Source: Agroathelia rolfsii (lineage: Eukaryota > Basidiomycota > Agaricomycetes > Amylocorticiales > Amylocorticiaceae). Taken from it: a stretch of DNA of 64,000 nucleotides. Below, in pieces: positions 49,820-61,939 of this stretch. The notes below the pieces were generated by a model. The model made no database searches, was not told the DNA's origin, and saw only the letters and a program-made list of their open reading frames with translations. Within the stretch, counting starts at the first letter, position 1; every line of letters begins with the position of its first letter. The stretch spans positions 3,224,001 to 3,288,000 of the forward strand of contig JABRWF010000007.1 of NCBI GenBank assembly GCA_018343915.1, given 5' to 3'. The position numbers were made by a program, and so were the translations under genes.

Positions 49820-50771
49820 AGTCACCCCTGAATACCCCCCCCCCCCATGACACGGAGACCGTATATTGTTTAGCAAGGAGATCATGTTTGTCGACGGCTG
49901 CTAAGCCCAGATGTACATGTCGTCCCTTTGTAATTTCTTGTACAATAAAAAGTAACTTACCAATTTGTATCATATATATTTTTTATTCCAGCACTCGTAG
50001 GGCCACAGTAATGAAGCACGGCAATTCAACGAGTATGCTATCGTTGGAGGGTGTCATCCAAATTTCCAATGCATGTTGCCGTCGCCGATGGTTTAGTTAG
50101 CGACAAGCACCTCTTCAAGTTGGCTATAGTCATATCCGTGGGTTTGGTATATGCACAGAGACTAATTTATTGGAAAGCCCCAGTGAGAGGTGGTGATCAG
50201 TACTACGGAAGATGCATTGGCATGCACTGGCAGGCTCATGTAGTGGATGGTGGTCCGAGTCAGTACAGCGGTCAAAAAGAGAGACGACCGGCCCGTTTGC
50301 TTCCGGTGAAGTGATCTTACGTAGCTAATGATAGACTTTGGAATTTCTAGTAACCGCCTTGACTCCGTAAATGTGACCGTGATTAGTGCCTTTTTTGCGG
50401 CCGTAACTATACCAGAAATCTCCTGCCCATATGGACCGATTTCGAGACATCAAGTTATCATCAACTGCGTTGCTTTTCGACCACCATGACTCTAAGAGAG
50501 TGTATTGTCAAAGCTCTTTCATCGCCCGTATCCCATTTACTTGCAATGCTCATAAAATCTACTGAAAGCTGCGACATGATCCTATCCGGGCGCCGAGATT
50601 GCCTAGCCCATCATCACGAGACTTGTCACGGAACGGAACCCTGATAATGAGGATGACGAGATACCCTGTACTTGCCTTTACTAGTAGCGGTTTTGCATTT
50701 AATAGGAACATTCATTATAACGCCCACCGCATTCCGAATACGAACTCAGTTGTCGAAGACCACCCCTCGGC
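49820..50771. other. Spacer between DUF6593 and GMC genes
   Basis: Contains a C11-12 tract near 49837-49847 and the GMC promoter region. No supported gene. Confidence 0.4.
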
Positions 50772-53467
50772 ATGGATCACCACCAACAACAGACTCTTGT
50801 TTGGCTGAAATTGTTCCTCCGATTTCTTAGGCTCCCAGCCAGTCGTAAACAAGCCACGATAGCCTCAACATGCGCCTTTGTATTCTTGCTTCTCCTTAAT
50901 AAACGACTTCGGCGAATTAGGCAACAGAGATACCTAATCGATGAGCCTTCCCGCTTTAGTCGTCACGCCCCTGCGCAGAACACCCCTCTTGAGTTTGACG
51001 AATATGACATCATCATTGCTGGTGGAGGTAAGGAAATGTCCATAAGTTATTGCGGTGCTCTTGAAATCTCACTATAAGAATATTGAAGGGACGGCCGGAT
51101 GTGTACTGGCTTCCAGGCTTAGCGAGGACGCGTCATTAAAGGTTCTTCTACTCGAAGCTGGCGGAAGGTACTTTATTCATTAACAGAGCATTTCCGCGGC
51201 CGTATTCTACGTATTAGTATTAATTATTAATTTTTCAGTGGTGTGGCGCTTCCTGAGTCAAGGATACCCTCTGCATGGTCGCTCTTATACCATGGTCCAC
51301 ATGTCTACGATTTATACACGGAGCCTCAAGAGTTTCAAGGTGGCAAACGGGACTTCTGGCCAAGAGGTAACACAACCAAAAATGATTACGATGTTATCTG
51401 AGCGCTTATTTTCATCGGAAAATAGGGAGGATGCTGGGAGGATGTACGACCACTGTCTTTTTTTCTCAAGAAAAGCGCACATTTTAACCTTTTTCACGAA
51501 AGCTTCCTCTATTAATGCAATGATGGCCCAGTACGGGGTTGCATCCGATTTTGATGAATGGGCGCAGATTATCAAGGATGATAGCTGGTCGTACCAACAC
51601 TTCTCCAAATACATACGGAAATTTGAGCGCTTTAGCCCACACCCCCATCATCCTGCTGTAGACTCTGGGGACCGCGGTAACTGTGGCCCCGTAGAGGTAG
51701 GATACCGCGCGCACCTTGGTCGTACGAACCGAGCTTTTGTGGACACATGTCCTAACGTTGGGATTCCCATCAGTAGTGACTTTAATACAGAAGCTGGGAA
51801 AAAGGGTGCCAATCAAGTATGTTCATGGATTCATCTCATCTGCCCGTCAAAAATCAAAAGTATTCAATACGTTTTTTTTTTCATTCAACCTAGATTAGTA
51901 GGCATCCAGTCTCATTCCAGTCACCTGTACAAACCTTCTGACCTATGCATGTATAGTGAGTTATGTCGATAGCAAGGGGTGGCGCGTCTCAACCGAAGCG
52001 GCCTATCTCACCCCAGAAGTGCTCGCTCGACCGAACCTGACCGTTGCCACGCATGCCCATGTGACTAAAGTACTCTTTGAAACGTCTGGACGGGAGCCGC
52101 GCGCTACTGGCGTGGAATTTTCTCAGAAGAAATCTGGGCCTCGCTATCGTGTTCGCGCTGTCAAAGAAGTCATTGTCTGCGGGGGTGCCATCCATTCGCC
52201 TCAAGTAAGACGATTACCTCTTTCCCCTCCTCTCATCACGTGGTCTCGTGCCTTTTTGTATATGGGTATCTTGTTGACTGATGGCTCCTTTTAAATCAGA
52301 TCCTGATGCTATCCGGCATCGGCCCGGCATCCCATTTAGCAGAGCACCACATCCCAGTTGTGCATGACCTCCCCGGTGTTGGCTCTCATCTGATTGATCA
52401 CCCCGGTGTAGACCTACGATTCAAAGATAAGAGTGAGAGCTCTTCGATGTACCTCCGAAGACAATGGCCGAGGGATATCCCGCGCATCGTCAAGGCCATC
52501 GCTCAATATCAGCTATTCGGCACTGGCCCTCTTGCCAGCAATGTGAGTTCGCAGTGTTTCATCGCCAAGCCTCTATTTGTCCTTATATCGATTCATGCTC
52601 ATTCATTCACATAATTCAATAGATCGGCGAAGCGGCTTGCTTTTTCAGGACGGATGACCCCGTGCTCTTTCCGTCCCAGAAGCCGTTAGCACCGGACTCC
52701 AATTCGGGATACGACAGTCCGGACATTGAGATTGTCTCAACGTCCGTCGCAGTCACCGATCATGAGATGCCGACGGTGTTGGGCGTGCACACGTATTCGA
52801 TGCATGTCGTTCTTTTACGTCCCACCAGCAAAGGTACCATCCGGTTAAAATCAAACGACCCGTGGCAGGACCCTGCCATCGATCCTAAGTATGTACAAAC
52901 AACTCACCGCTCTCTATACGATACCCAGTGTCTGACTATTTCTCTCTTATGTGACATCAGGTATTGTCAGAACCAGCGCGATGTCGATGCTCTCGTACGG
53001 GGTATCAGGGCAGCACTTAAGATTGCCTACACAGCACCGCTCACGGACCTCCTCGACCATTCCGACAAGACGCCGTTACTTGATTCTCACTTGAATCTAC
53101 AGCATGCCTCTGACGATGAGCTGGCCAAACTCGTGTGTGAACGCGCGGAGACGTTGTACCATCCTGCCAGCACATGCCGCATGGCGCCACTCGAGGATGA
53201 TGGCGTGGTGGATTCTCAGTTGAGGGTCTATGGTGTGCATGGGCTCAGGGTGTGTGATGCTAGTATCTTCCCATGGCTCATCTCGGGGCATCCGGTGAGT
53301 AGCTCTTTCCCGTCCAAGTCGTGTATCATTTCTCCTTGCTCATGAACTTGCTACTGCATGTTTATTTATTTATTTACCAGACCGGCCCGATTATTGCGTC
53401 TGCAGAGAAGCTGGCCGATATCGTCAAGCATCACTATGCTCTAACGGCTAAGGTAGCAGAAGCTTGA
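50772..53467 (+). CDS. GMC-family FAD oxidoreductase (aryl-alcohol oxidase/choline dehydrogenase type), apparently intact
   Basis: Ten exons (50772-51027, 51089-51167, 51239-51366, 51426-51443, 51503-51805, 51957-52204, 52300-52542, 52623-52888, 52961-53294, 53381-53467) join in phase to 653 residues. The dinucleotide-binding motif GGGTAGC is at residues 84-90, then LLLEAGGSG and the GMC signature GGSSSINAM. The C-terminal catalytic region has [11 protein letters not shown] and the second His in SGHPTG. GMC enzymes oxidise alcohols with FAD and often deliver hydrogen peroxide. Substrate cannot be read from sequence. Instead of a cleavable signal there is a hydrophobic helix at about residues 28-42 followed by a basic [10 protein letters not shown] stretch, which suggests membrane anchoring. 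A dead paralogue lies at 58624. Confidence 0.85.
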
Positions 53468-55306
53468 AAGTGTAATTAAATAACGATATAATGGGTACTG
53501 TACTACTATCACTCTTGTGGCCCATATTTCCCCCTCTATCCCCTTGTACGATTATTCAGGGTGTGCCGAAGCTACCGATATTTTCTGTATTATCTTGGGC
53601 GTGACTTGATTATTATTTGAAATATCAAGTATTTGAACTGTATATACATTCATCCCAATATCACCCAGGATGCCTTGTTGACGATTAGATGGATTGATCA
53701 TGGTCATTTCTTATCGCAAATCGTGACCGTGACCAGAGTCGCGCGGATTTGTAGCTGCGGTCGTCGTTATGATCTCTTTGGCACTTGTCTCTTGCCTCTT
53801 CTATGCTTTCTCAAACCGATTCTCCTGCTGCCATTGACTCACTCCTACTCGGCAGCGTTGACCGCAAGGTCGAACGCGTAGATCTGAGCTGCCTCGAGCT
53901 GTTGGCAAAGGTTCGCCGCAGTTTATACCTCCAGACTGAAAAGCTTCAGAGTATGGTCATCGGATGATTCTGGATCACTTGTCTGGTTGGAGTTTGAAAC
54001 GAGCTACCACTCTCATCTACTTGTGCTCGTCCATCAGGCAGTTGAAGTAATGCTAACAGCGCCTCCTGAAAGGCAGCTGCGCAAGTGTCTCTTCATCTAT
54101 GTTTTGAATCTTCTCAATGGTTACTCGGGGGAGAAATTTTTCAAACTGGACTCAGGAAGAAGAAACGCCTTGCACGGAAGCGTAGCCATGCCTTCAAGAG
54201 GGAACACGAACGCGAGGCAAAAGCTCTCGCACGTGTCATGGGTGATTCCCCCCAGATTTGTAGTGCTTATGGACGAAAGTTCGCTAGCTGCAAAACCCTG
54301 TCTCGGCACACCTGAGTGACCAAGGCCGTCAAGCCAGCCCCAGAGGAGAAGCTCCGCAAGGAGGCACATTCAACCGCGGCGCCCAAGCAGCAAGTTAACG
54401 GTTAACACACTACGCAAAATTCCCTGTCGGTACAGGCTAGGTCTGCGGATGAGCTCCAGATTCCAGATTCTCTACCTGGTTCGCTGCGACGACTGATTCG
54501 ACGTGTCGCGAAAGCTGGCACTAAGGTTGATGAAGACGCCCTGACCTGGATTGAGTTCGCCTGGAGAGAACCAGAGGGCTGTTGTATCCAAATGTACGAG
54601 GATTGCATCAATACTGTTCGTCACCAGGCTGTGCATTTTAAGATGCACGGCTCCGTTTCCAACTGGTACCCGAAGTGTGAGCTTCACCGGCCTCTGTGGG
54701 ATTATATTTCTACTCCAGAGGAGGTTCTGGATTGGCGTCGACTTTGGAGACAAATAAAGGGCGGGATCCCTCAGGCTGCGGCACATTGCTTTTCACACAA
54801 AAAGTCGTTTTTTAAAAGAAGCAGCCAATCAAAGCTCAGAAAGTCACGTGAGTCTTGGTTAATGACGTCAAGCGGTTTGTTACCGTCACACTGACAAGTC
54901 GTTACTCTCACAATCTTACTGTTGGTTTCGTAACTTTCGTCATGGTTATGTCTCCCCCGTAATGAAGTGATTTGCTACAGTGGGATCTTACAAAGATTTT
55001 CAGAGCAAATAGACATATGTAAAGCCTTGGAAGCTGAGGGCTTCAATTATATAGGCAGAGCATTATAGCTACGAGGCAACGGCCCGGGAGGGTGGCAATG
55101 AATTTTGCATACCCCTATAAAATGATAATTAAGGAGTAATGGTAAGCATAAGCTTGCGAGCGGACTTTGAAAATTGATTAGCATTTATTCAACGAAGGTA
55201 CGACGTATGTCTCTCAACCTTCAACTTGAACAACCCCACCAGCGACACCCGAGCACTCAAGCTGAAACACCCTCATCCATCTCCTTATACTCTCCATAAG
55301 CTCCTC
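53468..55306. other. Spacer with degenerate coding remnants
   Basis: Between 53785 and 54890 the plus strand shows broken coding-like segments. One near 54260 reads CSAYGRKFASCKTLSRH, resembling a damaged C2H2 zinc finger, and is ended by TGA. Another at about 54420-54890 is open for over 150 codons (DALTWIEFAWREPEGCC) but matches no family I know. The rest is featureless. Confidence 0.35.
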
Positions 55307-56709
55307 ATGTTGGTCTCTCTAAGACTACTGCTAGGATGGCTATGGATCTTCTTGAACGCGATGGCTCATCTAATCACCAGCATGGTGCCGGAGCTAGTAG
55401 TCTCTGCGGAATCAGGGGTTCAGGTGCCCATGATACAGCTTTCTGCTACCGTATCACAAGTATTTCTGGGCATCGCATTACTTGCAGTTGCTCCTGGGGT
55501 ACTTGACCACACGCGGGACATCAGCGGCCAGTTCAAGTTTTTCTTGACTATAATGTTGGTGGCCGCAACTCCGTTGCTGCTAGCATTCATGATACTATTT
55601 TTGTTTCTTCGGGTTTTATTGTCAGGTATGGTCCTGTCATTTCTTCCAGCTTGATCTTACTAATTTCTATTTGCAACTGTTATATCTTCTTGAACACAAT
55701 CCCAAAATCGTAGATCTGAGTGCTTATGCTCGGCTTGGCTCCCTGTTTGCCATGATTATCGCCCCCGGCCTCCTCGCACAGGTCGTGTACCAATCCCTCT
55801 GCTATCTTCGACTGGCTTGCTCCCAAGAGACGACCAGGTCTCCTTTTTTCGGCCCGGTTAACGCCATCATAAACACGCTGGAGTCTCTCACTATTGGAAA
55901 AGTCACCAAAGGCATTGCGAGGATCACCAAAGGCATTGCGAGGATCACCAAAGGCATTGCGAGGATCACCGAAGGCATCGTGAGGATCATCGAACCATTT
56001 TTGGTTATCTTCCAGAAAATTGCACAAATCATAGCTATTCCAATCCGTGCTTTTAGGGGAGAGCCGGACCCCACCCCCTATCACGAGCACACGGAACATC
56101 AGTCCCTCAGGAGAAACCAGCGCCAGCATGCTCGCAGGGATATTGCGCTCGAGCATGTGCTTGTTCTCAATGAAGACACCAGCGTACAATCCAGCTCTCG
56201 CATTCCATCAATCTCTCAATTCGCACCATCGACCAGCAATGGTCGCATCAAAAGAAGTACAAGCAACACGACATCTCAACAACTCGAAGCCGACTGTTAC
56301 TTCTCCTCTGAGCACGTTGTTTCTTCATCCGCAGTATCCTCGACATCAACCTCGTCCACGAACTCAACAGCGTCTATGATAGCCATGCCCACCACGTTAG
56401 TCGTGTCTCATTCATGGAATAAAGTTCTCATTAGTATTTTAGATCCAAGCGCGCAAAAGGAAAAGGAAAATCCAAGAAAAGCAAAAACGACAGCGGTCAC
56501 CTCAATCAAGAGAACGAAGAAGTGAGTAATTTTATTCATGTAAGTATCTCATTCTGCATGTATTATGCCTTACTAGTGCTAACGTATACGATTGTTATTA
56601 TAGCTTGAAAGCCTCGAACAAGATGCTAATGAGTCCCACCACACCTCAAGTAATGTTGCCATCCTGTGCGAAGACCTGGTATTTGAACACGGGTATCCCA
56701 ACTATGTGA
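55307..56709 (+). CDS. Predicted membrane protein with internal heptad-like tandem repeat
   Basis: Exons 55307-55625, 55714-56521 and 56604-56709 join in phase to 410 residues. The ATG at 55307 is the first in frame; the open frame extends further upstream without ATG, so an extra 5' exon is possible. If the second intron (GTGAGT..TATAG) is not removed, the protein ends at TGA 56523-56525. Three or four hydrophobic helices lie in the N-terminal 150 residues (LLLGWLWIFLNAMAHLI, VFLGIALLAVAPGVL, FFLTIMLVAATPLLLAFMIL, LGSLFAMIIAPGLLAQVV). A repeat KGIARIT follows three to four times, forming an amphipathic helix. The C-terminal half is Ser/Thr-rich and probably cytosolic. Family not recognised. 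Confidence 0.6.
55908..55985 (+). repeat. 21-bp tandem repeat inside the membrane-protein gene
   Basis: AAAGGCATTGCGAGGATCACC occurs about three and a half times in a row, first units nearly identical, last ones diverged (GAAGGCATCGTGAGGATC). Unit length is a multiple of three, so copy-number change keeps the frame. Confidence 0.8.
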
Positions 56710-57447
56710 GTTTAGTTGTAACTAGACACAAATGAGGCGATATCGGTATACTGAGACGTTTTGAGCTAGGACCCTCCACCATACTATGCTTGACTCAGCT
56801 TGAGCTGAGCTTAAACCTCTATTCCGCCGATTTTTGCGAGTAGCTGTACATATACTATCTGTACTCTTTTACGTAAAGTTGTAATTCCAAGTTACTACTA
56901 CTAGCCTGCAATGCGTACATATTTATTTCCACAACTTCCAACTTGGAGTATTCCGTATGTGCACAACCTGCAGGTGAGCATCAGCGTAAGAAGGGAGAAG
57001 GTAAACAGGCCATGTAGGTATATGTCAGAATATATGATGTATTAGTTTTTTTTTTTTTTTTTATATCAGGAAATTCGGGTATTATCCTTACTCGCGATCC
57101 AATTTCCTTGATACCGCACAAGCCATTGAAGTCTCACGATTTCATACTTTGGACGTAAATATGGATGTTGCAACCATGTATACACTGTCAATAATATAGG
57201 AATTGTTCTCCTGTGAATGTATGTATTTTATGATTAATCGCCTTGGCTTTCAACGTAACACTTCGCATTTGGCAAGGTTTGCTTTCAAGTTAGTCCCCCT
57301 GGCACCGCTCTCGAACTCTTTTCTGAAGTGATAACTCCAGTCACCAACGATGGGGAGGAACAGCAATCAAGCTCAATTGTGCACCGTCACTAAGAGCCTC
57401 AATGGACCTAGATTTTTTTGGTCGCAATAGCTACGGCGTTTAGCTGC

Positions 57448-57484
<37 letters not shown>

Positions 57485-57662
57485 CACGACGAAGGGGAGG
57501 ATGAATTTTTGAGATAGGCATCCAGGTGACTCGGAGGTGCCGGCGCATCAGTGCTTCAGCGATGATCTGCATCAACTTCTTGACCGTCCGGCGGGGCGGC
57601 GTCTGGAATATACTAAGCTCTTGAGAAAGCAGAGATGGACAGGGGTACTGTTGACTGACTAA
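56710..57662. other. Intergenic spacer with homopolymer tracts
   Basis: No gene seen. Contains a T-run near 57046-57062 and a run of 33 A at 57450-57482. Confidence 0.5.
57450..57482. repeat. Poly(A) tract of 33 bases
   Basis: Uninterrupted A33. The lipase relic on the opposite strand begins about 180 bp downstream. It could be a retroposed tail or an assembly or slippage product; no upstream coding body that would fit a processed copy was recognised. Confidence 0.6.
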
Positions 57663-57906
57663 CTAACTGTTTCCAATTTCTCCTAGACGAGTTTCATCAT
57701 TTTCTCCTGCAGTGACACGAAAGTGAATGAAGTAAGTGGGAGGCCACTGTAGTGGAGAAGAATAAAAAAACCTGGTGGGGTCTTCTTGCCGAGGCTCTAT
57801 CGTCGGATCGTCGCACCGCGCCTTCAAGGTGGAGCACGGAGTCAAGCAAATTCAAGACGTTCATATTCAAGACCGAGGGCGTATTCGCTAGCCCGAGAAC
57901 AGGCAA
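57663..57906 (-). pseudogene. Relic of a class 3 lipase-like gene
   Basis: Two minus-strand frames together parallel one segment of the intact lipase at 61940-63175. LANTPSVLNMNVLNLLDSV corresponds to VDTPFVWNLNIVNLIDLV. In the next frame, CDDPTIEPRQ and PPTYFIHFRV correspond to CTDPTLEPRQ and PPLLDTFVRV. The frame switch, internal stops and missing rest of the gene show that it is a fragment. No catalytic serine region remains. Confidence 0.65.
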
Positions 57907-58442
57907 ATAGCGTCCATACTATACTACGTATTGACAAAGCCTTCGTTTCCCCTGCAGTGGTAGTAGGATACACGCATTTTACTAGCTACTGGATCTGGAT
58001 TACCAATCATCTTAGTTGCTTAATACTATTTTGCTTACCAATAACCTGGATGTATGCGCCTTAATTCCATCAGTTTTCCTTTGAAAAATGCAGGGAGCAA
58101 CCATGATTCTCCGCCCGGGGTAATTTACAGATATCCAGCCTTCATGCCGATACTGTTCGTTGAGTACCCAATCCTGCAAATTCAGACTGGCGGCGACTCG
58201 GACCCGCGATCGTGCCTTGGTAGAAGTGACAGTGACTATGCCTTTTTTGAGCCCTGACGGTCACGACTTGTTGCTCGATTTCCTGAGTCGCGAGTCGTAC
58301 GACGCGCCTCTCATGCACGGTCTCAGCATACAATTCAATATCTGGTCTATGGTAGTCTTATTGCGGTCATGCACATGCAGGAGCATTCTTGGCACAGAAC
58401 CCAGACACACTAATTAATCGAGATTGAGCCCATGCCGTTGGT

Positions 58443-58530
58443 GTAGTGGTTGGATGGCGGCACTTATTCGCGTCAGAGTCCTGGGCCAGCGGCTAGCGCG
58501 TTAGCCTGAGGATCCACTAATTCGCCAATC
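58443..58530 (+). other. tRNA-like fragments (weak)
   Basis: TTGGTGTAGTGGTTGGATG resembles a tRNA A-box region, and GGCTAGCGCGTTAGCCTGAGG, 50 bp on, resembles the D-arm and anticodon stem of another tRNA. No B-box or complete cloverleaf is present. At best these are decayed tRNA genes or a tRNA-derived repeat. Confidence 0.2.
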
Positions 58531-58623
58531 TACTACATAGCCACACACACTATATAGCAACTCATTTTGAATCGTAGTGCGCCATGTTTGACAACTCGGA
58601 CGACCTAACCCCTGCACTAAGCC

Positions 58624-61273
58624 ATGGACCGCCTCCAGCAAATATCTCATGTTTGGCTGAAACTGCTCCCTGCGTTCCTCAGACTACCCGAAGGCCGACA
58701 ACAAGATTTTTTTGCTTCAGCATCTGGGCTGGCTTTACTCTTGTCTCTCAGCAAGAGACTGTTAGGGGAGATTTTGCGGCAGAAGCTCTTTATTGATGAC
58801 CCGCCTATGGGCCGTCGTGCGCCTGGGTCGGATAGCCCGATACTTGAGTTCGACGAATATGATATCATCATTGCTGGTAGTGGTAAGGGCGTGTCAGATT
58901 GACATCGAGAGTGTCTCGCAATCTCACAAGAAGTAAAACCTAGATACTGCCGGATATGTATTGGCTTCTAGATTGAGCGAAGATGCTTCACTGAAGGTTC
59001 TTTTAATTGAAGCCGGTGGAAGGTAATTTTTCCTGAACAAACGTCTTGTTGGCCGGCCCAGGATCCTAACGCATTGGTTCTCGATGTTTACAGTGGCACA
59101 TTACTTCCCGCATCGCGTATGCCGCCCAGATTAACAGAACTGTATCGAGGATCACATGGTTATAAGCTGTATACGGAACCTCAGGAATATGCAGGAGAGA
59201 AGCGAAGGTTCTGGCCAAGAGGTAACGTTTTCAAGTATGAGAATTTCCCCAATTATTGAGTATCTAAGTCGTTTCAACCACAGGGAAGATGTTGGGAGGA
59301 TGTAAGGACTTGGCTCTTACTTTCAATAATGTTTGTTAACACATCTTGCAACAGGCTCCTCCTTGAACGGAATGATGGCACATTACGGCGCCGCATCGGA
59401 CTTCGACGGATGGGCGCGAATCATCGAGGATGACAGTTGGTCATCCAAGCACTTCTCCAAATACATTCGCAAGTTTGAGACTTACACACCAAACCCAGAG
59501 TATCCCTCTGTTAACCCTGAAGATCACGGCGACTGTGGTCCGGTACAGGTTGGCTTTGCACCTTACTTTAGCCCCGTAAACCGAGCGTTTGTGGGCACAT
59601 GTCCAAATGTTGGAATACCTACTAGCGGTAGCTTGAACACGGATACTGGAAAGACAGGTGTTGGTAGAGTATGTTTTGTTTGCTCTCTCTGCTCATTACG
59701 CAGCCAAACTAAGCTTTGATTACATTTTATGTTTGGTATAGATCAGTGCGTACTGTGCCACCTATCTCGCCTCGTCTATCTCGGACTTCTAATTGACGGA
59801 TATTAGTGACCTTTATTGATATCAAGGGAAAGCGAGTTTCGACCGAGTCGGCCTATCTAACACCAGACGTGCTCGCTTGACTGTTGTCACACATGCTCAG
59901 GTCATTAGGATGCTTTTTAATGCAGATGAACGGTAGCCGCGTGCAAGCGGTGTCGAGTTTGTTCAGCACAAGTCTGGTCCCCGCTATCTTGTCCGTGCAG
60001 CCAAAGAAGTCATTGTTTGCGGTGGTGCCGTCCACTCACCTCAGGTGAAGTATTGCTCTCCCCTCTTTTTCCAACTCCCCGCTCATAATTTTTGTCTTTC
60101 AGCTCCTGATGTTATCTGGAATCGGTCCTGCGGACCATTTGTCGGAACACAACATCTCGGTTGTACACGACCTCCCTGGTGTCGGCTCCCACTTGATTGA
60201 CCATCCCGTCATCAACCTCCGATTCAAAGATAAAAGCGAAAGCTCTGCCGCTTACCTCACTAGACGATGGTCGAGGGATATTCCGCGCATCATCAAAACA
60301 ATCGCGCAGTATCGATTGTTTGGCAATGGACCTTTGGGTAGCAACGTAAGTAATCATAGTAGCACTTCGTCTCTCTTATTCTTTGCAAAATTTATCTAAA
60401 TTCGATGACTTGTGGGATATATAGTTTGGTCAAGCTGCCTGCTTCTTCAGATCGGATGTTCCCATACTCTTTCCTTCTGAGAAGCTATTAGATCCCGACC
60501 CGAGCTCTGCGCACGACACCGTAGATCTAGAGATCATCTCGACGGCAGTCACGGCCGTGAACCACACTACGCCCGCAGCGCCCGGATTCCACACCCATGC
60601 AATGTACGCGGTGCTACTTCGGCTCACGAGTAAAGGCTACCATCCGCCTCAAGTTGAGTGATCCTCAGGAACAACCTGTAATTGATCCAAAGTGCGCATA
60701 TATTCACTTTTCTATCCCCTCCTCTACTATAAACATTATTACTCAAATACTCGACTGCACCATTTCTCAGATATTTACAAACACAACACGACCTCTCCGC
60801 ACTCATGCAAGGCGTCAGACTCGCTCTCAGAATTGCACGTACCGCTCCACTTGGGGACATGCTCGACCACGATGACAATAAGACGCCCACTCTGGACCAC
60901 TACCTCCAGCTTCACCTTATGTCGGACGAGGAGCCGACCGACTTTGTGCGTGAGCGCCTAGACACGGTGTATCACCCTGCGAGCACATGCCGAATGGCCC
61001 CATCGACGGAGGAGGGCGTGGTAGACGCCAAGTTGAGAGTATACGGCGTGCATGGATTGAGGGTATGTGATGCGAGCGTGTTTCCGTCGTTAGTTTCAGG
61101 GCACCCCGTAAGTGCTTGATTTGACTTTTGCATGCGCTGGATCTGCCACAACACCCTTTTTCGTCTCGTTACTTTCCATATGTTGTTCCCTCCAGACTGG
61201 TGCTGTCATCACAATCGCAGAGAAATTAGCAGACATTGTCAAGTGCGGATATACAGCGCTAGTGCCGCCATAG
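58624..61273 (+). pseudogene. GMC-family oxidoreductase paralogue, inactivated
   Basis: Starts with ATG 58624 (MDRLQQISHVWLKLL), collinear with the intact gene at 50772 and with the same intron positions. FAD motif region, [19 protein letters not shown] and SGHPTG equivalents are all present, ending in TAG 61271-61273. At least three lesions break it. There is a deletion of about ten bases near 59877 (frameshift, immediate TGA). There is a TAG near 59934, where the paralogue has a Glu codon. There is a one-base insertion near 60643 that leads to a TGA. Splice borders otherwise look sound, so loss of function is fairly recent. Sequencing error could explain one lesion but hardly three. Confidence 0.8.
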
Positions 61274-61939
61274 GAACCAGCAGCTTGTGCATCCGTTGCA
61301 GCTTCAGGTTGCTTATGAGAAATCCTTACCCTTATTTCTATAACAGAAATAAATCCCAGCCATTGTTATTCGGATTTACCTCATACCTCTCCTTTTTCAG
61401 CTCTTTTTCTTTCGTGTCCCCTCATTCGAGCCCATAGAACGAACGTAGCAAGTACACCATCACATGTGCTATACAAAACTCTATACCAATATGCAATTAA
61501 TAATCAATACACTAAAACTAAATAATGTTTCGATGTGATCGATCACTAGTATAGGCGGCGCGGATCAGGTTGTAGATTGAAGTTACTCTGAGCTGCGATA
61601 CCACTCTTATTCTTCTAATTACTTTTTCTGACTTAGACGTCAACGGTAGCTTGAACAGAGACACGAGCTGGATGAGGCCAAATTACTGTAAACCTTGGTA
61701 TGGTTTTTGACATTGCAACTATACATATCACCATGGCGCATGGCTTAGGTCAAGGAAATCGAGAGTTTATCACAGCCCAAATCAGTGCAAACAGTATTTA
61801 TAATACTCGACAAGGCTATCTCTTAAATTTACAATACTTGGTTACATGCTTCTTTGGACTACTTATGACGGCTTTCAGAAAAAAAGTTACAGTTGATGCC
61901 CTTTTGGCACGTAGCAAAGTTGCACTAATCATTTGCGGT
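61274..61939. other. Convergent 3' intergenic region
   Basis: Lies between the 3' ends of the GMC pseudogene (plus) and the lipase gene (minus). AT-rich, with no gene seen. The plus-strand open frame 61700-62182 is mainly the antisense of the lipase. Confidence 0.5.

Noticed and set aside
58443..58530. A functional tRNA gene
   Set aside because: Only A-box and D-arm-like pieces are present. There is no B-box, T-arm or acceptor stem pairing.
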